Shown: in pieces, positions 26,847 through 38,112 of the stretch
How the letters are laid out: every line of letters starts with the position of its first letter
How positions within the stretch are numbered: the first letter of the stretch is position 1
From: Cupriavidus lacunae
GTDB taxonomy: Bacteria; Pseudomonadota; Gammaproteobacteria; Burkholderiales; Burkholderiaceae
Direction of reading: 5' to 3'
Length of the DNA: 64,000 nt
NCBI RefSeq assembly: GCF_003353055.1
Contig: NZ_QKWJ01000005.1
Span: 1 to 64,000 of the forward strand
Notes under the pieces: generated by a model
What the model was told of the DNA's origin: nothing
What the model saw: only the letters and a program-made list of their open reading frames with translations
Database searches by the model: none
Translations under genes and position numbers: made by a program

Positions 26847-28781
26847 TTACTCAGCGCCCTGAGCCTGCGTAGCACCCACCGGCGTCAGCATCTTGACCTT
26901 GGACCGGGCCTTCAGGCTCTCATAGAAGGCCTGCAGGTCGGTCTGGCCGGACAGTTGCGACATCTGCTGCGCCGCGGCCTGGCGCTGGGCCGGATTGGCC
27001 TCGGGCGGCTGGCTGACCTTGGTGATGCGATAGACCGCATAGCCCTGGGCGCCCAGGTCGACACCCACCACTGCCGGCAGCTTCGCGGCATCGGCGCGCA
27101 TCACGGCTTCCACGGCCTGCGGCGCCATGCCCTCGGCCTTGGTGCGCGACACGGTCTGCACCGCGCCGAAGCCGTCGGCGCTGTCGGCCTTCTTCAGCGC
27201 GGCGAGTCGTGCTTCACCGTCCTTGCGTGCCAGCTCGGCCGCCTGCTGGGCGATATAGCCCTCGCGCACCCTGGCCTCGACTTCCTCGAACTTGCGCACG
27301 GTCGCCGGGCGGTACTCGACGATGCGCGCAGCCACCAGCGTGTTCGGGGCCACCTGGACGGCCTCGGTATTGCGCTTGTTCTTGATCGCGTCGTCGCTGA
27401 ACAGCGACTTGAGCAGCTTCTCGTTATTGAGCGGGCTTTGCGCGCCCAGCGCCGGGTTCGGCTGGCGCGTGACGTTGTCAGCGGTCTGGATGGCCAGCTT
27501 GAACTTGTCGGCGGCGGGCTTGAGGCTGTCGGCCTGCTCATAGACCGTATTGCCGAAGGCATCGGCCTGCTCGGCAAACTTCTTGTCGGCAAACTGCTTG
27601 CGCAGCTCGGCTTCCAGTTCCGGGCGCACGGCATCCAGCGGCTTGGCTTCCGCGGGCTTGATGCCGGTCAGCTTGATGATGTGGTAGCCGTAGTCGGTCT
27701 CCACCACGTCGCTGATCTGGCCGTCCTTGAGCGCGTACATGGCGTCCTCGAACGGCTTGACCAGCGCGCCGCGGCCCATGAAGCCCAGGTCGCCGCCCTT
27801 CTCCGCCGAGCCCGGGTCCTGCGAGTTCTTGCGCGCCACGTCGGCGAAGGTATCCGGATGCTTGCGCAGGTCTTCCAGCAGCTTGGTGGCCTTGTCCTTC
27901 GCGGCCTGGCGCTGGGCAGCCGGCGCATCCTTCGGCGCGGCGATCAGGATATGGCTGGCGCGGCGCTGCTCGTCGACGCGGAAGCGCGCGATATTGCTTT
28001 CATAGTAAGACTTCAGCTCTTCCGGCGTCACCGCCTGCGCAGCGGCCAGCGCCTCGCCCGACAGCACCAGGTATTCCACCTTGGCCTGCTCCGGCACCGA
28101 GAAGGCCTGCTGGTGGCCGTCATAGTAGGCCTTCAGCGCGGCGGCATCGGGCTGCACCTTGGCGGCATAGCCGGCCGGCTTGAACAGCAGCGTCTGCACA
28201 TCGCGCTGCTGGTCGCGCACGGCCAGCAGGTGCTCGATCAGCGACTTGGGCATGAACGCCGTCGCGGCAACCGAAGCGCTCAGCTGCTGCGTGGCCAGCT
28301 CGAAACGCATGCGGGCATCGAACTGCTCGGGCGTCATGCCCTGCGACTGCAGCAGCTGCAGATAGGCCTTGTCGTCGATCTTGCCGTCCTTGGTGCGCGG
28401 CAGTTGCGCGATCGCCGGCAGGTTGCTGATCTCTTCGAGCAGCTTGGCGTCGGACACCGTCAGGTGCTCATTGGCCACGGCATTGGCCATCACGCGCTGC
28501 TGGATCAGCTGGTCCAGCACGGCCTTGCGTGCATCCGGGCCTTCGAACTGGCGCGGGTCATAGTTGGCGCCCAGGATCTGGCGCGCGCGCTCGCTCTGGT
28601 CGCGCACGACGTTGTCGACTTCCTGCACGCTGATGGCACGGCCGTCGACCTTGGCGGCATCGTGCGAGCTGTCCATGAAGCGCGAATAGCTTTCCACGCC
28701 GAAGAACACGAACGACGGGAAAACAAGCACCAGCAGCAGCAAGAGCATCAGGCGCCGGTTGTTGCGTACGAAATCAAGCAT
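26847..28781 (-). CDS. ppiD: Membrane-anchored peptidyl-prolyl isomerase PpiD (SurA_N/parvulin)
   Basis: A periplasmic folding factor held in the inner membrane at the Sec translocon exit. It has 644 aa: one N-terminal transmembrane helix (RRLMLLLLLVLVFPSFVFFGV, about 9-29), a SurA_N-type chaperone domain, a parvulin domain near residues 265-370 (RRASHILIAAPKD, GGDLGFMGRG, DYGYHIIKL) and a C-terminal helical domain. Length and order match PpiD. It is the last gene of the lon-tRNA-ppiD stretch but has its own upstream gap with terminators of the tRNA unit. Confidence 0.95.
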   Translation of the reverse strand: MLDFVRNNRRLMLLLLLVLVFPSFVFFGVESYSRFMDSSHDAAKVDGRAISVQEVDNVVRDQSERARQILGANYDPRQFEGPDARKAVLDQLIQQRVMANAVANEHLTVSDAKLLEEISNLPAIAQLPRTKDGKIDDKAYLQLLQSQGMTPEQFDARMRFELATQQLSASVAATAFMPKSLIEHLLAVRDQQRDVQTLLFKPAGYAAKVQPDAAALKAYYDGHQQAFSVPEQAKVEYLVLSGEALAAAQAVTPEELKSYYESNIARFRVDEQRRASHILIAAPKDAPAAQRQAAKDKATKLLEDLRKHPDTFADVARKNSQDPGSAEKGGDLGFMGRGALVKPFEDAMYALKDGQISDVVETDYGYHIIKLTGIKPAEAKPLDAVRPELEAELRKQFADKKFAEQADAFGNTVYEQADSLKPAADKFKLAIQTADNVTRQPNPALGAQSPLNNEKLLKSLFSDDAIKNKRNTEAVQVAPNTLVAARIVEYRPATVRKFEEVEARVREGYIAQQAAELARKDGEARLAALKKADSADGFGAVQTVSRTKAEGMAPQAVEAVMRADAAKLPAVVGVDLGAQGYAVYRITKVSQPPEANPAQRQAAAQQMSQLSGQTDLQAFYESLKARSKVKMLTPVGATQAQGAE

Positions 28782-28887
28782 GCGGATTCGGGTAGTGGAT
28801 TGGCACGAAAGACAAACTCCACGATTCTATCAGGAGCCGCTGGGCACGCACCCTTTGTGCAGGGCGGGAAACATGAGGGAGCAAATG

Positions 28888-28911
28888 AAAACGCCCGCAA
28901 ATGCGGGCGTT
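28888..28911 (-). terminator. Rho-independent terminator, duplicated copy
   Basis: Stem AACGCCCGC (28890-28898) with GCGGGCGTT (28903-28911), 4-nt loop, T-run on the minus strand. It is near-identical to the tRNA-Asp terminator 149 bp away and ends the tRNA-like remnant. Confidence 0.8.
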
Positions 28912-28922
28912 TCCAACAAAAC

Positions 28923-29027
28923 TGGCGAGTGGACGGGACTCGCCCACGTCCCGCGGGCCGCGGCTGCGCTTGCAAGCGCAGCCCTTCGATTCCCGCCGGA
29001 AGCCGCGCAGGCGGCTTCCTCCACTCC
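28923..29027 (-). pseudogene. tRNA-Asp-like remnant (duplicated tRNA ends, replaced interior)
   Basis: On the minus strand this 105-nt stretch starts with GGAGTGG and ends with GTCCCGTCCACTCGCCA, nearly the 5' and 3' ends of the adjacent tRNA-Asp (which has CCACTCCGCCA). Between them, instead of D and anticodon arms, are a 9-bp hairpin (GGAAGCCGC/GCGGCTTCC), a perfect 22-bp palindrome centred near 28976, and a stem CGGGAC/GTCCCG at the T-arm position. With the terminator copy it forms a direct repeat with 29031-29096. There is no usable anticodon loop, so it is not a working tRNA. Confidence 0.6.
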
Positions 29028-29035
29028 GCACAAAT

Positions 29036-29060
29036 GAAAAACGCCCGCTACGCGGGCGTT
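29036..29060 (-). terminator. Rho-independent terminator of the tRNA-Val/tRNA-Asp unit
   Basis: A 9-bp perfect stem (AACGCCCGC/GCGGGCGTT, 29040-29060), 3-nt loop, followed by five T on the minus strand. It starts 10 bp after the tRNA-Asp CCA end. Confidence 0.88.
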
Positions 29061-29070
29061 TCCTTAAAAC

Positions 29071-29147
29071 TGGCGGAGTGGACGGGACTCGAACCCGCGA
29101 CCCCCGGCGTGACAGGCCGGTATTCTAACCGACTGAACTACCACTCC
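29071..29147 (-). tRNA. tRNA-Asp (anticodon GTC)
   Basis: A 77-nt cloverleaf with encoded CCA. The acceptor GGAGTGG pairs with CCACTCC, the D-arm contains AGTTCAGTCGGTTAGAAT, the anticodon loop is CTGTCAC with GTC, and the T-arm reads GGGTTCGAGTCCC. It is cotranscribed with tRNA-Val 49 bp upstream. Confidence 0.97.
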
Positions 29148-29196
29148 TGTGTCGGCGCTTGCTGCCGGCGTAGCTCTTGCACTTGCGATGGAGAGT

Positions 29197-29271
29197 GGTG
29201 GGTGCTGAGGGGCTCGAACCCCCGACCTACGCCTTGTAAGGGCGCCGCTCTACCAACTGAGCTAAGCACCC
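29197..29271 (-). tRNA. tRNA-Val (anticodon TAC)
   Basis: A 75-nt tRNA with encoded CCA. The acceptor GGGTGCT pairs with AGCACCC, the D-arm is AGCTCAGTTGGTAGAGC, the anticodon loop CTTACAA carries TAC, and the T-loop is GTTCGAG. It is the first gene of the two-tRNA unit between lon and ppiD. Confidence 0.97.
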
Positions 29272-29358
29272 GCTCGACCATCGCAGGCCGGCTGCCTGCA
29301 ACTTGCTGATCGCTCCACACCTCGCGGCAGCTGCCGTGGTTTGCGTTGCGAGGGCGCA

Positions 29359-29388
29359 AGTGTAATACAGGTGATTTCAGTTTGCCAA
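29359..29388 (-). promoter_or_regulatory. Candidate promoter of the tRNA-Val/tRNA-Asp unit
   Basis: On the minus strand TTGGCA (29388-29383) and TACACT (29364-29359) are 18 bp apart. A GC-rich discriminator (TGCGCCC) follows, as is usual for stable-RNA promoters under stringent control. It sits between the lon terminator and tRNA-Val. Confidence 0.5.
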
Positions 29389-29401
29389 GACCCGCGCACG
29401 C

Positions 29402-29440
29402 AAAAAAAAACGCCGCCGGGCATCGCTGCCCCGCGGCGTT
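29402..29440 (-). terminator. Rho-independent terminator of lon
   Basis: A 13-bp stem with one mismatch (29409-29421 with 29428-29440), loop ATCGCT, then nine T on the minus strand. It begins about 23 bp after the lon stop. Confidence 0.93.
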
Positions 29441-29463
29441 TCCTTGGGACGGCCAAGGCCGCG

Positions 29464-31875
29464 TCAGTGGTGCAGACGCTCAACCTTGGCCGCGGCCTTG
29501 TCCGCCACTTCGGCGGGCTTGGCGTCTTCTTCCGGCAACGGCTCGGGCTTGCGCTCGAGCGCCAGTTCCAGCACCTTGTCGATCCAGCGGACCGGCACAA
29601 TCTCGATGGCGTTCTTCACGTTGTCCGGGATCTCGGCCAGATCCTTGACGTTTTCCTCCGGGATTAGCACCAGCTTGATGCCGCCCCGGTGGGCCGCCAG
29701 CAGCTTCTCCTTGAGGCCGCCGATCGGCAGCACCTCGCCGCGCAGCGTGATCTCGCCGGTCATGGCGACATCCGCGCGCACCGGGATGCCGGTCAGGACC
29801 GACACCAGCGCGGTGGTCATCGCACCGCCTGCCGACGGGCCGTCCTTGGGCGTGGCGCCTTCGGGCACGTGGATGTGGATGTCGCGCTTCTCGAACATCT
29901 CATCCGTAATGCCCAGACGGCGGGCCCGCGAACGCACCACCGAACGCGCTGCTTCCACGGACTCCTTCATCACATCGCCTAGCGAACCAGTGCGCGTGAT
30001 GTTGCCCTTGCCCGGCATGATCGCGGCTTCGATGGTCAGCAGGTCGCCGCCCACCTCGGTCCACGCCAGGCCGGTCACCTGGCCCACCTGGTTTTCCTTG
30101 CCGGCCAGGCCGAAGTCGTACTTGCGCACGCCCAGGAATTTGTCCAGGTTCTCGGAATCGACCTTGATCGTGCCCGACTCCTTCTTCAGCAGCAGCAGCT
30201 TGACCACCTTGCGGGCGATCTTGGACACCTCGCGTTCCAGCGATCGCACACCCGCTTCACGCGTGTAGTAGCGGATGATGTCGCGGATCGCGCTTTCGGC
30301 AACCTCGATCTCGCCTGCCTTCAGACCATTGTTCTTGATCTGCTTGGGCAGCAGGTAGCGCTGGGCGATATTGATCTTCTCGTCCTCGGTGTAACCCGAC
30401 AGGCGGATCACTTCCATGCGGTCGAGCAGCGGCGGCGGGATGTTCAGCGAGTTCGAGGTCGCCACGAACATCACGTCGGACAGGTCGAAGTCGACCTCGA
30501 TGTAGTGGTCCTGGAACGTGTGGTTCTGTTCCGGGTCCAGCACCTCGAGCAGCGCCGACGACGGATCGCCGCGGAAATCCATGCCCATCTTGTCGATCTC
30601 GTCGAGCAGGAAGAGCGGATTGCGCACGCCGACCTTGGACAGGCTCTGCAGGATCTTGCCCGGCATCGAGCCGATATAGGTCCTGCGGTGGCCGCGGATC
30701 TCGGCCTCGTCACGCACGCCACCCAGTGCCATGCGCACGAACTTGCGGTTCGTGGCGCGTGCAACCGACTGGCCGAGCGAGGTCTTGCCCACGCCGGGAG
30801 GCCCGACCAGGCACAGGATAGGCGCCTTCACCTTGTCCACGCGCTGTTGCACCGCGAGGTACTCGAGAATGCGTTCCTTGACCTTCTCCAGGCCATAGTG
30901 GTCTTCATCCAGCACGCGCTCGGCGTTGGCCAGGTCGTTGTTGACCTTGCTCTTCTTGCGCCACGGCAGGTTCACCAGCGTGTCGATGTAGTTGCGCACG
31001 ACGGTGGCCTCGGCCGACATCGGCGACATCAGCTTGAGCTTCTTGAATTCGGCGTCGGCCTTTTTCTTGGCTTCCTTCGGCATGCGCGCAGCCTTGATGC
31101 GCTTGTCGAGTTCTTCCAGGTCGGCGCCTTCTTCGCCCTCGCCCAGTTCCTTCTGGATGGCCTTGACCTGCTCGTTCAGGTAGTACTCGCGCTGGCTCTT
31201 CTCCATCTGGCGCTTGACGCGGCCACGGATGCGCTTTTCAACCTGGAGGATGTCGATCTCGCCCTCGAGCTGCGACAGCAGGCTTTCCAGGCGCTCGGTC
31301 ACATTGACCATCTCCAGGATTTTCTGCTTCTGCTCGAGCTTGATCGGCAGGTGCGCGGCGATGGTGTCCGCCAGGCGGCCGGCCTCGTCGATCCCGGACA
31401 GCGAGGTCAGGATCTCGGGCGGGATCTTCTTGTTGAGCTTCACGTACTGGTCGAACTGCGACACGATCGCGCGGCGCAGGGCCTCGGTCTCGGCGCTTTC
31501 GCCAGGTGCGGGCGGCACGGGCACGGCTTCGCACATGAAGTGCGATTCGTCCTCGCTCACCTCGCGGATATTTGCGCGCTGGGTACCCTCGACCAGCACC
31601 TTCACGGTACCGTCGGGCAGTTTCAGCATTTGCAGGATATTGGCGATGCAGCCGACCTCATACAGGTCGTCGGCGGTCGGCTCGTCCTTGGCCGCCGTCT
31701 TCTGGGCCACGAGCATGATGCTCTTGCCCGCCTCCATCGCAGTCTCAAGCGCCTTGATGGACTTCGGGCGTCCCACGAACAGCGGGATCACCATGTGCGG
31801 AAACACCACCACGTCGCGCAGCGGCAACAGTGGAAGGCGAATCGGCTCGGCCGGGAGGAGTTGTGTTCCGGACAT
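29464..31875 (-). CDS. lon: ATP-dependent protease La (Lon)
   Basis: Lon degrades misfolded and regulatory proteins in the cytoplasm. It has about 803 aa: an N-terminal LAN domain ([18 protein letters not shown]), a coiled linker, AAA+ module with Walker [10 protein letters not shown] and Walker [10 protein letters not shown], and the S16 protease domain with Ser in KDGPSAGGA and the downstream Lys. The start at 31875 or 31878 follows GGGGAAA. An in-frame ATG at 31896 lacks a ribosome site. It is transcribed separately from clpX, which ends in its own terminator. Confidence 0.97.
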   Translation of the reverse strand: MSGTQLLPAEPIRLPLLPLRDVVVFPHMVIPLFVGRPKSIKALETAMEAGKSIMLVAQKTAAKDEPTADDLYEVGCIANILQMLKLPDGTVKVLVEGTQRANIREVSEDESHFMCEAVPVPPAPGESAETEALRRAIVSQFDQYVKLNKKIPPEILTSLSGIDEAGRLADTIAAHLPIKLEQKQKILEMVNVTERLESLLSQLEGEIDILQVEKRIRGRVKRQMEKSQREYYLNEQVKAIQKELGEGEEGADLEELDKRIKAARMPKEAKKKADAEFKKLKLMSPMSAEATVVRNYIDTLVNLPWRKKSKVNNDLANAERVLDEDHYGLEKVKERILEYLAVQQRVDKVKAPILCLVGPPGVGKTSLGQSVARATNRKFVRMALGGVRDEAEIRGHRRTYIGSMPGKILQSLSKVGVRNPLFLLDEIDKMGMDFRGDPSSALLEVLDPEQNHTFQDHYIEVDFDLSDVMFVATSNSLNIPPPLLDRMEVIRLSGYTEDEKINIAQRYLLPKQIKNNGLKAGEIEVAESAIRDIIRYYTREAGVRSLEREVSKIARKVVKLLLLKKESGTIKVDSENLDKFLGVRKYDFGLAGKENQVGQVTGLAWTEVGGDLLTIEAAIMPGKGNITRTGSLGDVMKESVEAARSVVRSRARRLGITDEMFEKRDIHIHVPEGATPKDGPSAGGAMTTALVSVLTGIPVRADVAMTGEITLRGEVLPIGGLKEKLLAAHRGGIKLVLIPEENVKDLAEIPDNVKNAIEIVPVRWIDKVLELALERKPEPLPEEDAKPAEVADKAAAKVERLHH

Positions 31876-31919
31876 CATTTTCCCCAAGTCAGTCATTTAA
31901 GGCGTAAATTGGGCCGCCC

Positions 31920-31951
31920 GAATCGATTACAAGATACGTGCCAATCGATTC
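31920..31951 (-). promoter_or_regulatory. Perfect dyad upstream of lon
   Basis: The 9-bp arms GAATCGATT and AATCGATTC flank a 14-bp spacer about 42 bp before the lon start. Each arm also contains the palindrome AATCGATT, with starts 22 bp apart (two helical turns). The spacer holds a TGGCACG-N4-TTGTA sequence that resembles but fails the sigma-54 -12 rule. It is probably an operator or promoter-proximal control site. Confidence 0.45.
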
Positions 31952-32040
31952 ATCAAGGCAGGCAGATGCCGCTCCCTGCACTTGCTGGCCCCTCTGAAAC
32001 AGCATACCCGCGTTTCCTCCCTCTCGTCGGTAGAAATAAA

Positions 32041-32072
32041 CAAAAAAAGCCGCTCGCTTCTACGCGAACGGC
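32041..32072 (-). terminator. Rho-independent terminator of clpX
   Basis: A 9-bp stem with one wobble (32049-32057 with 32064-32072), 6-nt loop, seven T on the minus strand. It lies about 60 bp after the clpX stop. Confidence 0.88.
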
Positions 32073-32130
32073 CTTTCCGCCCTGCTGCCGGTGTGGTCCC
32101 GACCACTTACCACCTCTGGCAGCCCTCGCG

Positions 32131-33408
<1,278 letters not shown>

Positions 33409-33535
33409 AGGAATCAGTCACTTTTGCAGTGCGCACACCGCGGGGCGAAAGGCTCCTCGGCGATACGCTTCAACGCATCATACGCCAAAACAATTGGCAC
33501 CACCGGCGGTTCCCCCCGGCTGTGGGGCAAAAGCG

Positions 33536-33559
33536 AAAAACGAGGCACGGGGCCTCGTT
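33536..33559 (-). terminator. Rho-independent terminator of clpP
   Basis: An 8-bp perfect stem (AACGAGGC/GCCTCGTT, 33539-33559) with a 5-nt loop and five T on the minus strand. It lies about 80 bp after the clpP stop. Confidence 0.85.
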
Positions 33560-33638
33560 CCGGTGTAGCCTTCGCCATTTGGACCCGTGCCAGCCTGGCT
33601 GGCCGCCGCTGCGGTTCGCGCCTCGGCAGCCTGCAGCA

Positions 33639-34289
33639 TCAGCCGCGGCGGGCCAGGACCTTGTCGATCAGACCGTAGTCGACCGCCTGGTCGCCGCTCA
33701 TGAAGTTGTCGCGATCGGTGTCGCGCGCAATCTTCTCGACCGGCTGGCCCGTCACTTCCGACAGGATGGTGTTGAGCCGCTCGCGCAGGTACAGGATCTC
33801 GCGCGCCTGGATCTCGATGTCCGAGGCCTGGCCGCGCGCGCCGCCCAGCGGCTGGTGGATCATGATGCGCGAGTTGGGCAGCGCCGAACGCTTGCCCTTG
33901 GCGCCGGCCGCCAGCAGGAAGGCACCCATGCTTGCCGCCATACCCATGCACAGCGTGGACACGTCCGGCTTGATGAACTGCATGGTGTCGTAGATCGCCA
34001 GCCCCGCCGATACCGAACCGCCCGGCGAATTGATGTACAGCGACACGTCCTTGTCGGGGTTCTCGCTCTCGAGGAACAGCAGCTGGGCCACCACCAGGTT
34101 GGCGGTCTGGTCGTTGACCTCGCCCACCATGAACACCACGCGCTCCTTCAGCAGGCGCGAGTAGATGTCATAGGCGCGCTCGCCCCGGCCGGACTGCTCG
34201 ACGACCATCGGCACCAGCCCCAGGCCCTGGGTTTCCAGTGCCGAAGCCTGCGTGGTGGCGAGACGGTCCAGCAAATCATTGCGGGTCAT
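33639..34289 (-). CDS. clpP: ATP-dependent Clp protease proteolytic subunit ClpP
   Basis: ClpP forms the 14-subunit serine protease chamber used by ClpX. It has 216 aa with catalytic Ser120 (GMAASMGAF), His145 (MIHQPLGG) and Asp190 (ARDTDRD), plus YINSPGGSV. The start at 34289 (MTRNDLL) follows GGAGAA. An upstream in-frame ATG would add 12 unrelated residues. It follows tig with a 103-bp gap that contains an imperfect GC hairpin (34353-34374) without a T-run. Confidence 0.97.
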   Translation of the reverse strand: MTRNDLLDRLATTQASALETQGLGLVPMVVEQSGRGERAYDIYSRLLKERVVFMVGEVNDQTANLVVAQLLFLESENPDKDVSLYINSPGGSVSAGLAIYDTMQFIKPDVSTLCMGMAASMGAFLLAAGAKGKRSALPNSRIMIHQPLGGARGQASDIEIQAREILYLRERLNTILSEVTGQPVEKIARDTDRDNFMSGDQAVDYGLIDKVLARRG

Positions 34290-34392
34290 GCATGTTCTCC
34301 ATGGATTCGTCGGATCGCAAGGCAATCCGGGGTCACTCGGGACGTTGCCCCCGCCCCACGCCGTGGCGCGGGGCTGCGGGTGACTTCCGGCC

Positions 34393-35748
34393 TCAGGCTT
34401 GCTGCTGGTTGCCTTCGGCGGTGAGTTCCTCGAAGGACACCTTCTTGTCGGTGACCTTGGCCTTGTCGCACACGAAATTTACCACGTTGTTTTCGAGCAC
34501 GTAGGCTTCCATTTCGGCCAGGCGCTGCTGGTCGCCGTAGTACCAGCGCATGACTTCCTTCGGGTCTTCGTAGCTCTTGGCGAAGTCCTCGATCTCGGCC
34601 TTGATCTGGTCGGCCTTGGCTTCCAGGCCGTTGGCCTTGACGATCTCGGCCAGGATCAGGCCCAGCTTGACGCGGCGCTCGGCCTGCTGCGCGAACATCT
34701 CGGCCGGGATCGGCATGTCCTTGGCGTTGGGCATGCCACGCTGTTCCAGGTCACGGCGAGCCATTTCCACCAGGCGTTCCTGGTCTTGCTCGATCAGGGC
34801 CTTGGGCACGTCCAGCTCGCTCGCCTTCAGCAGCGCTTCCATGACCTGGTCCTTCAGCATGGAGTGCGTGCGGCGCTTCACTTCGCGCTCGAGGTTTTCG
34901 CGGATGTCGGCGCGCATCTTGTCGACGCTGCCGTCGGCGATGCCCAGCGACTTGGCGAAGGCTTCATTGACTTCCGGCAGGTGGGCCCATTCGATCTTCT
35001 TCAGGGTCACCGTGAACTCGGCGGTCTTGCCGGCCACTTCCTTGCCGTGGTAGTCGGCCGGGAAGGCCAGCGGGAAGGTCTTGCTTTCGCCAACTTTCAG
35101 GCCCAGCGCGGCCTGCTCGAACTCGGGCAGCATGCGGCCTTCGCCCAGCACGAACGGGAAATCCTCGGCCTTGCCGCCGGCGAACTCTTCACCGTCGATC
35201 TTGCCGACGAAGTCCAGCGTCACGCGGTCGCCGTTCTGCGCGGTAACGTCGGCACCGCCGTCGCCATGCTCGCCGGCTTCGCCGCGGGCGTGGTAGTGCA
35301 CGCGCTGCTTGCGCAGGATGTCGATGGTCTTGTCGACTTCGGCGTCGGTGATATCAGTGCCGGTGCGGGTGACTTCGGCAGCCGACAGGTCGCCGATGGT
35401 CACTTCCGGGTACACCTCGAAGGTGGCGTCGAAGGCCACTTCGTCATCGCCCACGCCTTCGTTCTTGACTTCGAACTTGGGCTGGCCGGCAACCTTGACG
35501 TCCTGTTCCTTGGTGATGTCGAAGAACTTGCGTGCGGCCTTGTCGAAGCGCACTTCGAACTCGACTTGCTGGCCGTACTGCTTCTCGACCATCTTCATCG
35601 GCACCTTGCCCGGACGGAAGCCCGACATCTTCACGGTCTTCGACAGGCGAACCAGGCGCTCCTGCTTTTCCTTTTCCACTTCGGCCTTGGGGATGGCCAG
35701 GGTCACCTTGCGGTCCAGCTTGCCGAGGTTCTCAATCACGTTCGACAT
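34393..35748 (-). CDS. tig: Trigger factor
   Basis: This is the ribosome-associated chaperone and prolyl isomerase, 451 aa. The N-terminal ribosome-binding domain contains the exit-tunnel docking signature [17 protein letters not shown] (about 43-60). The FKBP-type PPIase domain follows ([20 protein letters not shown] onward, about 167-250), then the helical C-terminal arms. It heads the tig-clpP-clpX-lon series. Confidence 0.97.
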   Translation of the reverse strand: MSNVIENLGKLDRKVTLAIPKAEVEKEKQERLVRLSKTVKMSGFRPGKVPMKMVEKQYGQQVEFEVRFDKAARKFFDITKEQDVKVAGQPKFEVKNEGVGDDEVAFDATFEVYPEVTIGDLSAAEVTRTGTDITDAEVDKTIDILRKQRVHYHARGEAGEHGDGGADVTAQNGDRVTLDFVGKIDGEEFAGGKAEDFPFVLGEGRMLPEFEQAALGLKVGESKTFPLAFPADYHGKEVAGKTAEFTVTLKKIEWAHLPEVNEAFAKSLGIADGSVDKMRADIRENLEREVKRRTHSMLKDQVMEALLKASELDVPKALIEQDQERLVEMARRDLEQRGMPNAKDMPIPAEMFAQQAERRVKLGLILAEIVKANGLEAKADQIKAEIEDFAKSYEDPKEVMRWYYGDQQRLAEMEAYVLENNVVNFVCDKAKVTDKKVSFEELTAEGNQQQA

Positions 35749-35978
35749 GGTCGTAGATCCAATCCAGAAATGTAGTTGTGTTCGTAGGTGCTACCGCTTG
35801 CGCATGTACCGCCCGCTTTACCGCCACGGCGCCGTCACCACAGGACGGCCGGGGCGGCGCACCGGCGAACGGAACGCTCCGCGCAAACGGAAAACGGGGA
35901 TTATCGCACGGTTTTGATTCGCTTCCGGCAGTTTTTGCCCGGAACGCACCCGGAACCGCCCTGCCGCACCGTACGCCG

Positions 35979-37952
35979 CTATCCGGCCTGCCCGTGGCGC
36001 AGCGCACGCAGCAGCAGGCGTGCCGGATCCACCGCATCGGCCAGGTCCGACTCCAGCGGCAGCGGCTCGCCCTCGATCTGGCTGGCCAGCAGTTCGGCGG
36101 CCAGCGCAGCCCATGTGAGGCCGCGCGACCCATATGCAAGAGCGGCGTAGAGCCCGGGCATGCGCGGCAGGTCACGCAAGTGCGCGCCGCGCAGCGATGC
36201 GACCTGCGCCAGCGCGGCGGCCTCATCGGGCACCTGCCCGATCAGCGGCAGCCGGTTGTGCGTAACCGTGCGCACGCCGACATAGCCCGACAGGCCCGCC
36301 GGATCGATGGCGGCCACGGCATCGGCCTGCCGCGACAACAACCCGGACAGGCGCACCAGGTTGGCCGCGTGGACCGCGGGCTGCGCCACCAGCGGGCCCT
36401 CGTCGGCGTCGTAGCTGGAGCCGACCCGGCCGGTGCCGTCGGCGGCACGCGGCAGCAGGTAGCCCGCACCGGTCACCACGCAATCCGGCCAGCCGCCGAG
36501 CGCATCGACCTGCGCGGACGCCAGCGTGGTCAGCTGCCCGCGCACGCGCCGCATGGTCCAGTGCTGCTGCGGCAGCAGTTGCTGCGCCTCGTGTGCGTTG
36601 GCCAGTACCAGTACCGGCGCCGACGCCAGCACGTCACCGTCCTGCCCCATTGCCTGCCATTGATCGCCAACGCGCGCGATGGAGGCGACCCGGCAGCCAA
36701 ACCGCGCAGTCACCGCAGCGCCGGCACGCGCCAGCTGCGCCGCACAAATGTCCGGGGGCGCCGCCCAGCCGCCGCCCGGGAACCACAGGCCGCCACGCGG
36801 CACACCGGCGTGGTGGGCCGACGCGGCCTCGTCAGCGCGCATCCAGCGCACGAACCCTTCCGGCAAGCCCATCGCCGCCAGCGCGGCGCGCTGAGCCTCG
36901 CCCTCGGCCTCGTCCTCGCCGATCTGCAGCACGCCGCAGCCGTGCCAGCCGACCGGGTGGCCGGCCTCGGCCAGCGCCGTCCAGGCGCGCAGCGCGTACA
37001 GGTTGCCGGCGCGCGACAGCCGCGACAGCAGGCTGTCGTCGGCGGACACGTGCGCATGCATGGCCGCCGCGCGATGCGCCGAGGTCTGCCGCGCCGGCCC
37101 GTCATGCCCATCGAACAGCGTCACGCGCCAGCCGCGCGCGGCCAGGCGCTCGGTCACGGCGCAGCCGGCCAGGCCGGCGCCAATCACGATGGCATGGCGC
37201 TCGGCCCATTGCGCCGGCAGTGGCGGCGCGTGGCGGCGCGCTTTCCATTGCGGGCGGAAGCGCGCGACCGTCATGTGCCACTTGCCGCCAAAGCCGGGCA
37301 TCTTGCGGACTTCGAAACCGACGTCCTTGAGCCCGCGCCGCACAAAGCCCGCGGCCGCATATGTGGCCAGCCTGGCGCCTGGCCGGGCCAGCCGCGCCAG
37401 TCCGCGGAACACCTGCGGCGACCACATCTGCGCATTGCGCGCCGGCGCGAAGCCGTCCAGGTAGAAGGCATCCACGCCGGCCGCGAGTCGCGGCAGCACC
37501 TGCCCGACATCGCCCAGCGCCAGCGTCAGCACCACGCGTCCGTCGTCGAAGGCCAGACGGTGCAGCCCCGGCAGCGCCAGCGGCCATTGCGCCTGCAGCG
37601 CCTGCGCCAGCGGCTGCAGCCCGTCCAGCCCGGCATGCAGCTGCGCCAGCCCTTCGCGGGTGAACGGGTGTTTTTCGATCGAGACGAAATGCAGCGTGCC
37701 GCAGCGCTGCGGATCGTTGCGCCACGCCTGCCAGGTCGCCAGGAAATTCAGCCCCAGGCCGAAGCCGGTCTCGGCAATGACGAACTGGCCCTGGCCGGCC
37801 CACGCCTGCGGCAGGCCATTGCCGCCCAGGAAGACGTGGGCGGCCTGGGCCAGGCCGCCTTCGGTGCTGTGGTAGACATCGTCGTAGCGGGGCGAATACG
37901 GGGTGCCTTCGGCAGACAGGATGGGCTCGGCGGGCTCAAGTGCGCGCGGCAT
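35979..37952 (-). CDS. mnmC: Bifunctional tRNA wobble-uridine modification enzyme MnmC
   Basis: MnmC finishes mnm5s2U at the wobble position of tRNAs for Lys, Glu, Gln and others. It has 657 aa. The N-terminal SAM-methyltransferase half (MnmC2) has [15 protein letters not shown] and the [15 protein letters not shown] motif. The C-terminal FAD half (MnmC1) has the dinucleotide fold [18 protein letters not shown] near residues 247-266 and the closing [18 protein letters not shown]. The start at 37952 gives the usual [10 protein letters not shown] opening; no strong SD is visible. It is divergent from rlmJ. Confidence 0.94.
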   Translation of the reverse strand: MPRALEPAEPILSAEGTPYSPRYDDVYHSTEGGLAQAAHVFLGGNGLPQAWAGQGQFVIAETGFGLGLNFLATWQAWRNDPQRCGTLHFVSIEKHPFTREGLAQLHAGLDGLQPLAQALQAQWPLALPGLHRLAFDDGRVVLTLALGDVGQVLPRLAAGVDAFYLDGFAPARNAQMWSPQVFRGLARLARPGARLATYAAAGFVRRGLKDVGFEVRKMPGFGGKWHMTVARFRPQWKARRHAPPLPAQWAERHAIVIGAGLAGCAVTERLAARGWRVTLFDGHDGPARQTSAHRAAAMHAHVSADDSLLSRLSRAGNLYALRAWTALAEAGHPVGWHGCGVLQIGEDEAEGEAQRAALAAMGLPEGFVRWMRADEAASAHHAGVPRGGLWFPGGGWAAPPDICAAQLARAGAAVTARFGCRVASIARVGDQWQAMGQDGDVLASAPVLVLANAHEAQQLLPQQHWTMRRVRGQLTTLASAQVDALGGWPDCVVTGAGYLLPRAADGTGRVGSSYDADEGPLVAQPAVHAANLVRLSGLLSRQADAVAAIDPAGLSGYVGVRTVTHNRLPLIGQVPDEAAALAQVASLRGAHLRDLPRMPGLYAALAYGSRGLTWAALAAELLASQIEGEPLPLESDLADAVDPARLLLRALRHGQAG

Positions 37953-38112
37953 GGGACAGGAAACTCGACGGAAGCAAAATGCCCGGGCGGATTCGCCGGG
38001 GCGTGGGAGGGGCCGGGGTTGGCAATCCGCGCCGGATGGTAGCATAGCGGCCTTCCCGCAGACGGCCTCGTCCTGCACCCTGATTTGCGCCCCTGAAGCG
38101 CCCCGCTCCGCC

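Noticed and set aside
31928..31943. Sigma-54-like TGGCACG-N4-TTGTA upstream of lon
   Set aside because: The essential GC at -12 is GT here. The sequence is better explained as the spacer of the dyad.
34353..34374. GC hairpin between tig and clpP as a terminator
   Set aside because: Imperfect stem with no T-run on the minus strand; tig and clpP may be partly cotranscribed.
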